The notes beneath the pieces are model-generated. The model made no database searches. It had not been told where the DNA came from and saw nothing but the letters and a program-made list of their open reading frames with translations. A stretch of DNA of 64,000 nucleotides. Source: Siphonodentalium dalli. Lineage: Eukaryota; Mollusca; Scaphopoda; Gadilida; Siphonodentaliidae. Each line of letters begins with the position of its first letter. The stretch's first letter is position 1. Positions 21,473 through 34,314 of the stretch are shown here, one piece after another. The DNA lies in contig CP136061.1 in NCBI GenBank assembly GCA_032622095.1, positions 123,146,754 to 123,210,753 of the forward strand, given 5' to 3'. The position numbers were made by a program, and so were the translations under genes.

Positions 21473-21739
21473 CATGAATGCAGATTCGAGTACACTTGAG
21501 AATATAGCAGATGTTATATTTCCTTCTCGTTATACAGCTCCCTCCTAATTATTAATCAGAAAGATATATTCTACAGATCTACTAATTATAATGTAAACCA
21601 ACCATGTCAGTCTTTCATAAAATATGTGCCTACATTAGGTTAGAAACCCTAGGCTGTTTGAAAATGTTGTTCTTAGATGCTAAGCAATTTAAAACTTGTC
21701 CATTTAAGGTCAAATAAATAAAAATAACTGTGTTCTCAG

Positions 21740-22131
21740 ACCAAGCCTGAGTTTAGTGTGCCTGTTATTTGCAGAATGAGGTGGCTAGCATCACTAAATT
21801 CACCCTCTGGGAACCTCATTCTGCAGGGCCTCATCTGCTATGGGAGAATAGACTCAGATTGAAGTTCCCATTTGGGAACTTCGATTATGCAATGTGTCAT
21901 CTGCCAATTTGGTTGGTTATGTAGAGAAACTAGATAAATAGAATCTGTGAAGAAGTTTCTATAGAAATTTGATAATAAAGAAACTTTCCAGAGAAGATGA
22001 GATCTAAGCAGAATGAGGTCCCCAGAAGGTGAATTTACTGATGCTAGCCTGCTATGCAGGATAGCATCACTGAATTCACCCTCTGAGAACCTCATTCTGC
22101 AAATGACAGGCACACTAAACTCAGGCTTGTC
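21740..22131 (+). mobile_element. Family E
   Basis: CAAGCCTGAGTTTAGTGTGC left and GCACACTAAACTCAGGCTTG right (perfect inverted repeat); the left hairpin is shortened. Confidence 0.85.
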
Positions 22132-22602
22132 TCAGACATCTCCCTCGTCACCAAAAGAGAGCCTATTAATAAAAACATTTTATTTGCAAATTTTGTAAAA
22201 GTTCAAAACTAAATCACCAATAGAGGTTAGATTTCTTGGAAAAAGGTAGAATTTCATTACTTAAAATTATCCAGATATGCATTACTTTCCAGAATTCTTG
22301 GAAAAAAATTTAAATAAAAAGCCTCCCTTCCTCATCCAATTTTCTCTATAAATTGCCTGAGAACACAGGTATTTATTTGTATGGCCAAATCATGCATGAA
22401 ACTGGAGTTGATTCCAAATTCTATCTACTTTGATTTGTTATAGGTAGGGGATCTATATATTGAATAGAGTGTTTTCTATTGTTTCATATATATATTGAGG
22501 TTTTGATCCATTATGTTTATAATATGAAGATGTATGTTAATGCACTTGATGTTCTCCTCATTAACATGTTAGTTATAGTTTAAATTTAGGAAAGTAACTA
22601 GA

Positions 22603-23047
22603 TTAAAGGTACTCAATGACAATCCCAATTAACGCTCGCAAATTACTATTTCCTTGGCTTCGGTGGGTAAAAAATATTCGATTCGAGTCAAGGAACCCAC
22701 CCATCAAAGCTCAGAGTGATCAGATATCGATGTTTGAAATCTATTATTTTAATTTTTAGTGTCCCAGTAAACAGTCGACGAGAGGAATTTATCTGACCAA
22801 ATTGCGGATGAAGATGGATAAGTCTAAAATCAAGTGGCTTTTTTTGTCAGATATTTGACAAACGGGCAATTTTTTTTTTATAAAATGTTGATAAATAACA
22901 GGTTTTGGGCAATTTATACTATAGTTGACTGTGGTTACCATTATTTTTGGGCAATTAATCGATTCTGATAACTGAAGCGGCATTTAAAAAAATGTTGTTG
23001 GAATCTGATTGCTATGGGGACCATCGAATCGGATTGAGTACCTTTAA
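22603..23047 (+). mobile_element. Family F element, complete
   Basis: TTAAAGGTACTCAATGACAA at the left and CGGATTGAGTACCTTTAA at the right form inverted ends with TTAA; internal F blocks present. About 445 bp. Confidence 0.87.
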
Positions 23048-23262
23048 GATTCATAAAAAGCGTTTTACGATTTCATCACTGATATCGGCAGTGGAGATGC
23101 ACCCCCTTTCATTTTAATTAATTCATGAAAGTATAACAGATACTTTATTATAACAAACAGCCAATTGCTCAATCAAAGTTATACCGTAGATTTCACCAAC
23201 TTTGTGACAAAATATTTGAAATTATTATATTTGTGTGTTTTTGGGATGCAAGGGTTTGATCT

Positions 23263-23401
23263 TATGTGACTGATAACATGAAGATACGTTGTGGATGTTG
23301 ATGTTTCTAATGTGACTGATTGCACGAAGATACGTTGTGGATGTTAATGTTTCTAATGTGACTGATTGCACGAAGATACGTTGTGGATGTTAATGTTTCT
23401 A
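23263..23401 (+). repeat. 46-bp tandem repeat, three units
   Basis: Unit begins TGTGACTGATTGCACGAAGA and continues TACGTTGTGGATGTTAATG; the first unit is diverged. Confidence 0.88.
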
Positions 23402-24045
23402 AGGATGCTGATTCTAGAAACAGAACTCACCTGGGTGCATTCTAATGATGCTCCATGACACTGTAATTGGCTCCATGACGTCACGTACATCGTGTTGGAC
23501 GTCAGCTATACACAAGTTCTTGTAACCTTTTTTCCTCGCATATTATTAAGTTTATCAGTCTAGTAAAGAGGTTGCTTGATCTGTTTTGCAGATGAATAGA
23601 GGCAAGGTTTATCTCACGGGCTTTATCTATTGTAGTGGGGGTTGAGAAGTGGATAACATAATGCACGCTTCTTGTCATATATCCAAATCAAAAATAGTCA
23701 TTTTTGGTAATTTTGGGGTTAATTATATGAAATAATTTTATGAAATATGTTTCTTTCAAGTTTATGAAGTTATAACAGTAACCTGAAGACATACATACTA
23801 TAATTTTCATCATAGAATTTGGCTTCAAACTTCATAGCTTTAACTTCATAAACTTTATAGAAACACAAGGTCTTTATTGTTTTATTTCTCCATATTTATT
23901 CTTTTCATCACTTGCTGTCACTTTTTGTATAATGGACTTCATACATCCTGTTTCACTACATATTCCTTCCATGTTGTAAGGAGATCCTATTCCTTTCGAT
24001 GACCTGCACTCATTATGTGTCAGTCAGAAAGAACACACCTCAATA
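23402..24045. other. No gene seen
   Basis: Unique AT-rich sequence with a weak inverted repeat around 23755-23860 (AAGTTTATGAAGTTATAAC against TTTAACTTCATAAACTTTA). Confidence 0.45.
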
Positions 24046-24380
24046 TATGGTGCTGGACATTAGCAGAATGAGGTCCCCAGAGGGTGAATTTAGTGATGCT
24101 GCCCAGCACAGCGAGCTAGTGTCATCAAATACATCCTCTGGGAACCTAATTATGCATGGCCGCATCTGCTATGGGAGACAAGACACAGGTTTAAGTTCCC
24201 ATATGGTGAAGATGGTGATGTGCACCCATTGAGCACCTCGATTATGCATTTTGTCTGCCATTTTGGGGATATAGAAACACTAAAAAAGAAAAAGAAACTT
24301 TCTGAAGAGGTTTCTCACTAAATTCACCCTCTGGGGACCTCATTCTGCAAATGTCCAGCACCATATTTTGAGGCTTGAGA
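24046..24380 (+). mobile_element. Family E variant with different tips
   Basis: Tips ATATGGTGCTGGACATTAGC / AATGTCCAGCACCATATTTT rather than the usual AGTGTGTCTG; the internal blocks are those of family E. A second E subfamily. Confidence 0.78.
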
Positions 24381-24828
24381 AAGAACCATGGCAGAATATA
24401 GCTTCACATTTACCAATTTGTCAGTTTAGATTTTAATAACTTCAAACTTTTTATGTTGCTATTGAAATATTCATGGTGAAAAAGCACCTCATGATAAAAA
24501 CGCGGGAATGCTTGACGTTTTCACATAAGTCATTCATTTGGGTGACTTCACAAAAAAACAAATTGTGAGGCTGGTATTCTCTTTCTATCAGCATAACATA
24601 AGCAAAAGGGAACTTTCCATGCTTGTTCATTGAGGACAGAATTTGACGGTATAAACCATGTTCACGTAAACTGACGATACTAAGTTTTGAGGTGTATGAC
24701 TAGATGCATTGAGTTATCACACTTACTTACTACATGTTTGAAGTCGTTGTATTAGGTCAGAATTATCGCAACTATTTTCGACAAATTCAGCCGATCATCT
24801 TGAAACGTGAAGGTCGTCCAATCTATAC

Positions 24829-25075
24829 AAGCCTGCAAATAGTGTGTCTTTCATTTGAAGAATGAGGTCCCCAGAGGGTGAATTTAGTGATGCTATCCTG
24901 CAAGGCGTACTAGAATCACCAAATTCACCCTCTGGGGACCTTATTCTGCTTAGGCCACATCTTCTGGGAAGTATCTATAGTCTCAAATTAACATTGTTTT
25001 AGTTACTTTTTCCCTTCTGGGAAGTTTCTATATTCCCTACTAGTAATTTGCAGAAGATAAAATTGGAGATGACTA
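24829..25075 (+). mobile_element. Family E, right side missing
   Basis: Left hairpin and centre present. The sequence stops next to the C palindrome at 25084 and the right hairpin does not resume after it. Confidence 0.75.
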
Positions 25076-25083
25076 CCGTAATA

Positions 25084-25300
25084 TACAGTAATGCTCTAAT
25101 TAATCGACTTCTTAACCACAGCATAATTATGGGTAACTTTTCTGGATTTAGTCGGAAATATGGCTTTTTGCCATTCATCGGAAAGCTCTCGGGGAGAGCT
25201 TTCCGACGATGGCAACAAGCCATATTTCCGACTAAATCCTGAAAAGTTACCCATAATTCTGCTGTGGTTAAGAAGTCGATTACTTAGAGCATTACTGTAT
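25084..25300 (+). mobile_element. Family C palindrome, full copy
   Basis: TACAGTAATGCTCTAATTAA to GAGCATTACTGTA with centre CTCTCGGGGAGAG. It lies beside a family E copy (24829-25075) that stops where C begins. Confidence 0.9.
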
Positions 25301-25429
25301 ATTAGATAAACTTTGTTCTTATTCGCTATTAATGGTTCTCCAATAAAAAAATTCCTGTGTTGTAACCATTGTTATGTAAATAAAACTGTTACAGTGATTT
25401 ATCAACAAACATCGCTGATCATGTAGTAA

Positions 25430-28400
25430 TAGTCGGTCTCACAACTGGGCTCTTTAGGGAATATCCAACCACTTTCTGTTTGATACTGATTCTAGAGTAC
25501 TTTTCGATGAGGAATTCAGTAGTGCCGACCGATTTTTGATAAAAGGGGCCCAAATTCCATTTTTAGGGGCCTGAACCCCAATTTTGGGGTTCAGCCCTTT
25601 TTTCTCAAAGTGGAGCCCCCAATTAGAATTTTAATGACCTATATGCATTAATGCCACATAGAGGTATCATTTCTGATATTTTCTATAACATTATAAGATG
25701 GGATTGACCTTCAAGGAGCTCTTGACCCTGAAAATCCAAAATGGCCGACTTCAAAATTAGCAAAAATTTAGCAAAGGCAAGAATAATTAAAATAGTGCAA
25801 CATATAGAATTTTTTTTCATTTTTAAAGTATCAGTACATTGTGCTTCCACTCATGAGTGCTCAACAAGGTTTTGGATGGAATGTATTGGCCGTACAATGA
25901 AAAACTGACATTTTCTCAATAACCAAGATTTTGACAAAATCATAAATTTTATGGTAATTGATTAGTAGTGCAAACACTGCTGAAAACAAGGGTAGCTAAT
26001 GATATGATATGAATAAATACTTGTATTTATGAGTAGTTCATCCTTTTTATATTGATTTCACGGCCTTTGATATGAGATGGCTGCCAAAATGGCTATAGAT
26101 GGGATGACATATCACATTTTTATCATTGTAAATGAGTGCAATATGGCATTTCATTTAAACTATAGCTATAACAGGAGAACAGTATATCTTTTATGGTTCT
26201 AATGTTGAATTGCATTTTAGTTTGAAATTTATTTTAATAAGTACGGTTATAGAACATAGTTCTTTACCAGAATCAATTGAGTCGAAGACGAGATCTATTC
26301 TAGTAAAGAACTATCCACGTGCTCTGACCAACTGAGAGCACAATTGAGCATGCACAATGGGATTAGCTGGAAATCGCTGCTGAGCATGTGTTGACCCTGA
26401 CACACAACATATGCCCTTCCAGGCTTTGAACATTCCTTGGAAATTGGTGTGCTTTATCAAAAATCTGGTAATGATTCTCTAATCAACTGAAATGTACAGA
26501 TTGAACATGGTTTTTAAAATTTGTTGACAACATTTAGCAGCTGATCTGATTTAAGTGACCAAGCTATGGAACATGCTAAACACTTTTGCTAAATGGAATG
26601 ACCAGCTGTTTGCCTCATGTAGCAACCACAAGTTGCGATCTTAAAATGGGTATTTTATCAGTGCATAGTAAAAACATGTTGTAATCAGACGAGAGATGAC
26701 CATATATCCCAGTATATATTTCAGAAGTAATCAATTCTTCCAAAATGGCTATGACAACTCATCTCACAAAAAGATTTAGGAAATGATGGAATCATCACTA
26801 TTCAATCAATAGTAGAATGAGCCTTTGTCAGTCCCACATTAATTTTGATTGGCCATGATAGTTGCAGCACTTGCAGGTTGAAGAAGACAAGGGTCTATAA
26901 TTTCACTAACATAATTCTTCATAATAGCTACAAGCCCTCATAACTTACCATTTTAAAGATATTTTCATTTTCAATACCACCCCAGGTTAAGTGGTCCTGC
27001 TAATTTTATATCATGCTGATGGGTACTGCTGGATTGCTATGATATTTGTAGGTCAAAGCGATTGTGTTAAGAAAGAGTACCATTATTTTACCTAAAGTTG
27101 GTAATTTTTTCATTGTTTGGCTAATCCGAGCGATTTGTGCAAAAGCCAGAGTCTGTATGAAACATTCAAGAACATATATATTTCAAAATATTTAGTAATG
27201 TGTATGTTGATGTTTGGTATAAACAACAGGAATAGTCATCTCAATTATGGCCAGTTTGTAACAACCAGCGGCCATTATTAAAATATACATGTTTTTTAAT
27301 GTTTTCTACATGTAGTGGCTTATCCTCGATTTGTTCAGATCACTTTGCTCTACCAGAGTATCATAGCAAAGTTATTAGCATCACTCAACTTCGGATGAAT
27401 ACTGCCATATGAATATATTGTGACATATAGGGCAGTGGACAAGAATAATGGCTGAGTATTTTTTAACTATAATTCTAGTACGGTTGTTGAAAACCTACAC
27501 AATACTGTCTTGGTCTGATAAGAGTCATGTTTATTTAGGAGTATGGACATGCAGTCCACCATCTCAAGAAAATTAAATGGGCTCTGCACTAGTAACATCT
27601 TGTCTCCTGGGACCCATTAATATTGACAAATGCAACACAAATGAAAAATACATAGTACATGTAACTTTCCTCAAACATAGATTATAACCTGACAATCATA
27701 ATGTTAGAATCAGTCTACATGTATACGTAGGCATGGCCATAGCATGTTTTTTGAAAGACTACAGAGTGCAGACCATAAATTTCAATAGAATATAGTTACT
27801 GCATGTACATCACACAACTAAAGCAACTGACACATGTACTTGCATGGTACACAATGTTTGATATGTAAAGTATATATATATATATATATATATCTCCTGT
27901 GCCTGTAACATCAAACCAAACCGTTTACAGTACTTCAAAAAATTAATTTGAATTTAAAGGGACAAAATGAAAAATAAAATTGAGCAAATATTATGGAGAT
28001 CTATATTGCATTACAACATCCACATATCTACAAAAACATCTGACAAAATATGGTGTATGACTATTTGTGATTAGTCACTGACTTTCATGTCTTGGATGTG
28101 TTTTTTTCTCATGGCCAGTCTGGTATCATAAAATGAAGTTTTTCTGGGTCAGAAAACCAGTTTCAAATGGGCTCTACTTTATCAAATTTAACAGCATTAA
28201 ATAGTTAATGGTAATGTGATCATTTTCACTTGATAAGTTGAAATATGAGACAGTATTGCATAGCATGGCTACCTGCAGAATGTAGGTTTGTCTGGTATGA
28301 ATTAATATCTGCATATCAACTGATGCTTGTATTTTTCTCTAACTCACTCTGAACTCACAATACAACAGGATTGCGTTCTGAATTTCAAGCCCATAAAGTG

Positions 28401-29809
28401 TCTTAAAGCTAGACACTTTAGAATCAAGCCAAATAAGTCTCCAGGAACCTCACATGAACTCACTCAGTTGAACACAAGAAACGATTGTCAAGTTGGAAAA
28501 TATTCTGAATCTATGGAAGCCCTATATTTTTAATTTGTAAATTTGACTGGACTAAAGCCCTTATACAATAATCTGAAGGATTATTTTCAATCTTTATCAC
28601 TGGACATCACACCAATAACCAATAGACATACATTTATTAGTTTTAAACAGGACAATATCTTTTAATATTACTGCAACTGCATTCTTTCTTATGACTTGTT
28701 TTCTTACAAACTCCCAAATTTGAACCAGAAACAATTTAGGGCAAATATACATCTACGTGTACATGTACATATACATACATGTTCAAATTCATAAAAAAAA
28801 CACTCAATCAGAATATAAGTATAGGCGATCATGCCGGGCTAGCCATTATTTGTCCTAAAATAATGTACATGTTAGGAAAATAGTAGAACCTTTATTCAAA
28901 ATGGCGGTGATGACATGTGGCCAATCAAAATTGCTGTGTTAAAGACACAATCTGCTCGACTACCAAATCACACTGATTTATCAAATTGTAGTAACTCAAC
29001 ATTTACTCCACATACTTGTGGGCTGAGTATAATTCAATTCAACATTAGAGTACCATAAATACATTCTTTTCTCCCATAAATTTTAAGAAAAAAAACACAT
29101 TGAACTCATTTATAACGATAATGTGATACATGTCATCCCATTTATAACCATTTTGGTAGCCATCTCACTACAAAGGCCATGAAATCTAGATAGCAAAGGA
29201 TGAACTACTTACAATTACATATATTCATTCAAATTATATCACTAGGTAACCTTATTGCAGGAGTTTTAGGTTACTGATCAAATGCCCTATAATTGATGAT
29301 TTACTCAACATCTTTGTTATTCGGCAAATGTCTGTTTTTCATTCTATGACCAATATATTCCATCCAAAAACCTTGCTAAGCACTCATGAGTGGAAGCACA
29401 AAGGTGCTGATCCTTTAAAGATGAAAAAATTCTATAGGTAGCACAATTTTTAATTATTCTTGACTTTGCTAAATTTTTGCAAATTTCAAGTCGGCCATTT
29501 TGGATTTTCAGGGTCAAGAGCTCCTTGAAGGTCAATCCCGTCTGATAATGGTACAGAAAATATCAGAAATGATACCTGTATGTGGCACTGATGCATATAG
29601 GTCAATAAAATTCTAATTGGGTGCTCAACTTTGAGATAAAAGGGCTGAACCCCAAAATTGGGGTTCAGGCCCTTAAAAATGGAATTTGGGCCCCTTTTAT
29701 CAAAAATCGGTCGGCACCACTGAATTCCTCATCGAAAAGTACTCTCGAATCAGTATCAAACAGAAAGTGGTTGCATATTCCCTAAAGAGCCCAGTTGTGA
29801 GACCGACTA
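25430..29809. mobile_element. 4.38-kb foldback element with about 790-bp inverted arms
   Basis: Left arm 25430-26230 begins TA-GTCGGTCTCACAACTGGG; right arm 29020-29809 ends CCCAGTTGTGAGACCGAC-TA. Matching blocks continue inward on both sides: GAGGAATTCAGTAGTGCCGA, ACCCCAATTTTGGGGTTCAG, GGTATCATTTCTGATATTTT and GTAGTTCATCC. TA flanks both ends. The 2.8-kb interior has no long open frame, several AAAATGGC motifs and an (AT)n run at about 27870-27893. Non-autonomous; superfamily unknown. Confidence 0.85.
27869..27894. repeat. (TA)n microsatellite
   Basis: About 12 uninterrupted TA dinucleotides inside the 25430-29809 foldback. Confidence 0.95.
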
Positions 29810-29813
29810 TAAG

Positions 29814-30106
29814 GCTGAAGGGGTCACTCTCACCAAATAAAATTGCTGAAGGGTACACAGGTTTTGAAAATGTGCTGAAGGGTGCACCAGGTTTGAAATC
29901 TCATTCTAAATCACTTTTAGTTTTCATGTCTACCATGATTTCTGTTGGAGAATAATTGTTTATGTTCCATGGAAAATTAAAACGAACTGATGATGGTCAC
30001 CAGACTGCCAGGAACACAGTTAAAGTAACTGCATTAGTGCCGATCACAAACCCTGTGTACCCTTCAGCACATTTTTTGGTGAGAGTGACCCCTTCCGCTG
30101 CAGTAA
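29814..30106. repeat. Short inverted-repeat structure abutting the large foldback
   Basis: GGGGTCACTCTCACCAAATA and GGGTACACAGGTTT at the left pair with AAACCCTGTGTACCC and TTGGTGAGAGTGACCCCTT at the right. A GCTGAAGGGTACAC/GCTGAAGGGTGCAC duplication lies in the left arm. Confidence 0.75.
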
Positions 30107-30868
30107 GTTCAAATATTTTAGTCTGAAAATGATTTTCAGAATATTTATCTACATTTAGACCTTTTCCAATGTTTACCATCAAGTTTTGATTAATCTTTGG
30201 TATCTTATATGGAATAACAATAGTTTTGACACTGAAAAATAATGGAGAGTTATTAATAATGAAAATAAGAACAAGGTCGGTCAATATTTTCATGTAGTTG
30301 TTGACAATATTTGTTTTACAGCCTTTTCTGTTATTTTGCATGAAACCACTTCAAAGGTCTCGGGGTCCATTTAATTAATTTACTTAGTTAACTAAGTTTA
30401 AGTGAACATTCAGACAACCACGATTCAATCGTAAATGGGATGTATTCCATCATGGGTAGTAACCAGTAGTTGGACTGCACATGCTAACGACAAGATCATG
30501 AGTATAAAATGAATATCAAGCACTGTTTGATTTCAGCTGCAAAACCGTGGTGTATCCTTGGTTACCTCCACTTGCAACGGAATTGCTGTCGTGTGTACAT
30601 AAAATTCATAGATGGAAAGATCGTACTGTAGTCAATCAAGTGGTTGACCATGGCTTACAATTTCCTCATATGCGACGACATCACAATCATGTGACTATTC
30701 ACGATATTGTCGGGCCCCGATTCCTCCACTTATGATTGAATCATGATCATCTGAATGGTCACTAAGGCTGCAGATCTACTGTTGACTTTCCCCAGGGTCT
30801 ATTCTGATTAGGAGTCGCATGTGTGACTTTAAGGTCAATATCGGGTCAAATTACAGTAAGCAATACGC
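30107..30868. other. No gene seen
   Basis: Unique sequence. The 62-residue frame at 30547 follows a TTTGATTTCAG and is His-rich, but no donor or family supports it. Confidence 0.4.
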
Positions 30869-31097
30869 AAGCCTTGAAATAGTGTGTCTGTCATTTGCAG
30901 AATGAGGTCCCCAGAGGGTGAATTTAGTGATGCTACCCTGCATAGCGGGCTAGCATCACAAAATTCACCCTCTGGGGACCTCATTCTGCTTAAACCTCAG
31001 CAGAATGAGGTTCCCAGATGGTATGCGGGGTAGCATCACTAAATTCACCCTTTGGGGACCTCATTCTGCAAATGACAGACACTATTTCAAGGCTTGG
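30869..31097 (+). mobile_element. Family E, compact two-hairpin form
   Basis: AAGCCTTGAAATAGTGTGTC to GACACTATTTCAAGGCTT, with two adjacent hairpins and no AT-rich centre, as at 8196-8461. Confidence 0.85.
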
Positions 31098-31141
31098 CAA
31101 TACGTTTCAGAATTCAAACTTAAATTATCCATGTGTCCCAT

Positions 31142-31393
31142 TTAACCCTTCCATGACTGGAGCTTCATGAAATTTTGCAAAAAAACCTGTGCCAATGCAT
31201 TCTCTCCCATAGGGAGCCTCGCATATAAAAGAGAATACATTGGCATAATAATATTTACCTTGATCTATTATTAAGCCAGTGCATGCTCTTATATATGCAA
31301 GGCTTCCTGTGGGAGACTCACATATATAAGAGAATGTACTGGCACAAGATTTTTTATGCTGCACCAGCGCAGCTCCCATCATGATATGGTTAA
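31142..31393 (-). mobile_element. Family A MITE
   Basis: Starts TTAACCCTTCCATGACTGGA, ends CATGATATGGTTAA; reverse orientation, the first hairpin partly deleted. Confidence 0.87.
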
Positions 31394-31827
31394 AAGATCC
31401 ATGTGTGCCTTTTAAGGTCATGTACTGTGATAATGGTCTCAATTTGGATTACACTGATTGCGGGAAGATTGACTGCAATAGCAAACAAAACTGTCCCGTT
31501 GATTAGCGAACACAATGAGGAATAAATAGCTGTACATTTGATCCCATGCAGACAGCTGTGTCAGTGTCAAAACGTGAAGTTGATTATCGCCGAATTTTGT
31601 CATGATTCGGGCCTCTAGTTCTGATTGTATTATATTTATTGCGTAACTGTGCAGATCATGTAGGGCCATAATCTTTGCAATCAGAAATTAATTTGAAATG
31701 ACCACAATGTTTATCCAAACAACTTTGACAGGTTAGATCCATTTCCAGCACGCTTCATAATCACAAATGATGGAAACTTACAAGTAAACATGCTGCACAT
31801 CATGTCCATTTAGATCTCATTCCTATC

Positions 31828-31922
31828 CTAGAGGGTAAATTGCTGTGGGGGGTAGCATCACTAAATTCACCCTCTGGGGACCTCATACTGCAAATGGCCA
31901 GCATTATATTTTGAGGCATGTT
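31828..31922 (+). mobile_element. Family E right-end fragment
   Basis: GTAGCATCACTAAATTCACC to GGCCAGCATTATATTTTGAG; tips as in the 24046 variant. Confidence 0.65.
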
Positions 31923-31938
31923 TGTAAATGTCTATGAA

Positions 31939-32086
31939 GTACAGCAATGCTCTAAATAATCGACTCCTTAACTTAAGTGAGAGCTTTCCAATGAATGGCA
32001 ACAAGCCATATTTCCGACTAAATCCTGAAAAGTTACCCATAATTCTGATGTGGTCGAGGAGTCGATTATTTAGAGCATTATTGTAG
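31939..32086 (+). mobile_element. Family C copy lacking most of the left arm
   Basis: TACAGCAATGCTCTAAATAA, a short left remnant, then the centre and right arm to GAGCATTATTGTA. Confidence 0.8.
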
Positions 32087-33270
32087 CCTGGATGAGTCTT
32101 TGACAATATCTGATCGTTTCATTTCAAATTCTGAGTTGAAGACTTCAGTCAACAGAAGCTTCTATCACCCCACAAACTAAGAGTGTGGGACCACAAATGT
32201 TACTATTTTTAGATCAGAAGCTATATGCAATATGAGAACACTATATTGAACCATGCCCAATGTTCTGACAGAATTTTGTATTATCTTATCGAATGATTTT
32301 TTTCCATGTGACAAAAACACAAGCAGGATGACATTTCAACTCGAAGAAGACTTAATGGCTTATAATCTATATATTACCACACATGTTATTTTTATGGGGT
32401 TTGTTATTATTAAATATTGTTTATGCACATATAGGTCATTGTTCTATGTATTAAAATTATACCATAACTTATCATGAGAAAATAAACAATGGATGGGTAA
32501 ACGGCTAGCCTGCTTCATCTCCATCCCCAGGCCCAGGGAGAGATGTTGTCCATGATTGGCCAGAAAGATGTTTCTGACATGATAAGCACGTTATTTGCGG
32601 ATATTGTTTGCTATTCACAGGCTTCAATCGATACAATCTGGTTCCGCTTTCGATGTCCATTTCGACAATATTATTGTCCGGTTTGATAGCCCAAAATATG
32701 CTGTTTTCGAATGTCTTGTTCTCTTTCTCAATAAAGGACAAGTTACTTAATCCAATTTTTGGCGAATCAGTTAGAATGTTTTTGTCGCAAGAACACACTT
32801 CTAAAAATTGTCTCATTCAAATATGTGCTTTAATCACTTGTGTCATGTGTATAAATCCTAGAAATATCAATTACATCCAAATATTAAATCCGATAAAATT
32901 TATTTTCCCCATTAACATGAGAGAATTGCAATCTAAAACTTGAATAGTTTGTGTTGATTGTGTACTTTGCATGGGGCATTGTAGTTCTTATAGCGCCCAC
33001 GCGACTCGCAATTTACAACATATATCAAAAAGAAAATGAAGCCCATGGAACACATTTGAATGATCTATATCTTACAAAAAAAGTAGAATCGCATGCCACC
33101 AGAAACCTAATATTCCATATGGGTCACTCGGTACATGTACAGATATCAATATTAATATTCATTCTTTCTTTGGGTACAAAAAACTATTGATCAGCGTATC
33201 AACAGGAAAAAGTGGGTGATGTTCTATAAATCCTATTAACTTGAGTTGTTCTAGCATTGTTTTGTTTAGT
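32087..33270. other. Unassigned sequence with overlapping ORFs on both strands
   Basis: A 103-codon frame on the minus strand (32816-32505) contains IEKENKTFENSIFWAIKPDN and NNIVEMDIESGTRLYRL, and a 111-codon frame runs opposite. The minus-strand words look protein-like and a possible donor (CCT|gtgaat) exists, but no family was recognised. Confidence 0.25.
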
Positions 33271-33382
33271 ACAGTAATGCTCTAAATAATCGACTCCTTA
33301 ACCACAGCAGAATTATGTTTTAACTTTTCAGGATTTAGTCAGATATATAGCTTGTTGCCAGTCATCGGAAAGCTCTCACTGA
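33271..33382 (+). mobile_element. Family C left half (split element)
   Basis: TACAGTAATGCTC through the left arm to the centre CTCTCACTGA. The matching right half is found at 34177-34283, so the element appears split by 33383-34176. Confidence 0.75.
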
Positions 33383-34176
33383 TAAAACCGAACTAAACTG
33401 GCCCGCTGTGAATAAATATGAGCCACGTTTCATATGTGTGTGTGGAGGGGTACCCTCTAGGACCCTGCATAGCTTCGAGATTCGATGCTCGAATCGGGCT
33501 GCTGATGTGATTCGATCATAGGATTCCTTCTTCTTTTTTTTAATCACTCTTGGCATTCTTGTATATTGTGAATCGAAACTCTTGATGTCCCTGAAGCCGA
33601 GGTGGTTATGTCATGGATAAGATAATCCCAGTCTGGGCCAGACGAGGTTGGCATGGGTTCAAACCCCCACAAAAGGAGAATTTGGGACCGATTTTTAAGC
33701 TTGATCTGAGTTGAGGGACATCATGTGCCATTCCGATCAATGTGGCCATTTCCCATTTCGATTAGTAATGAGAATTTGTTCACTCTCACTGAAGCAAACA
33801 CTTTTGAAGCAATGAACACTCGAAGTTCGTGCCTCCAGAAAAATATACATGTAGGTCTATTATAATAATGCATAAAATGTTAGCCAAGCTCGTTGTTTTT
33901 GTCTTGCTGCATTGATTTGTACCATGCGTAACATATATTACGGGGGTATTTCTCACCCAATCACTCAAAATAATCATTGGAAATATTGAAAACAGTATAC
34001 AATATGGGAAGATTCTTGATTAGAGATGTGCTCGTCAAGGCATTCCTGAACTGTACATCCAATGTTCATGATTTTGAATATTTGCACATTTATACAATAT
34101 TGGCCATCTTCCTTCGAACACAAACTCGACCAACTTTTATAATTTGAAGAAAGAATATTTTGTTGTAATGGACACA
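33383..34176. other. 794-bp sequence separating two halves of a family C element
   Basis: No terminal inverted repeats or coding frame recognised. It contains ATTCGAT-type motifs around 33475-33520 and an AGGACCCTGCATAG block similar to the hAT-like ends seen elsewhere. Whether it is one insertion is inferred from its flanks. Confidence 0.4.
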
Positions 34177-34283
34177 GAGAGCTTTCCGATGAATGGCAAC
34201 AAGCCATATTTCCGACTAAATCCTGAAAAGTTACCCATAATTCTGCTGTGGTTAAGGAGTCAATTATTTAGAGAATTACTGTA
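34177..34283 (+). mobile_element. Family C right half (split element)
   Basis: GAGAGCTTTCCGATGAATGG to GAATTACTGTA; complements the left half at 33271-33382. Confidence 0.75.
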
Positions 34284-34314
34284 TGTTGTAACATACGGGC
34301 TTTATCAACCATCC

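Noticed and set aside
32608-32943. 111-residue plus-strand ORF opposite a minus-strand ORF
   Set aside because: No recognisable family and no clear splice sites; recorded only as unassigned sequence.
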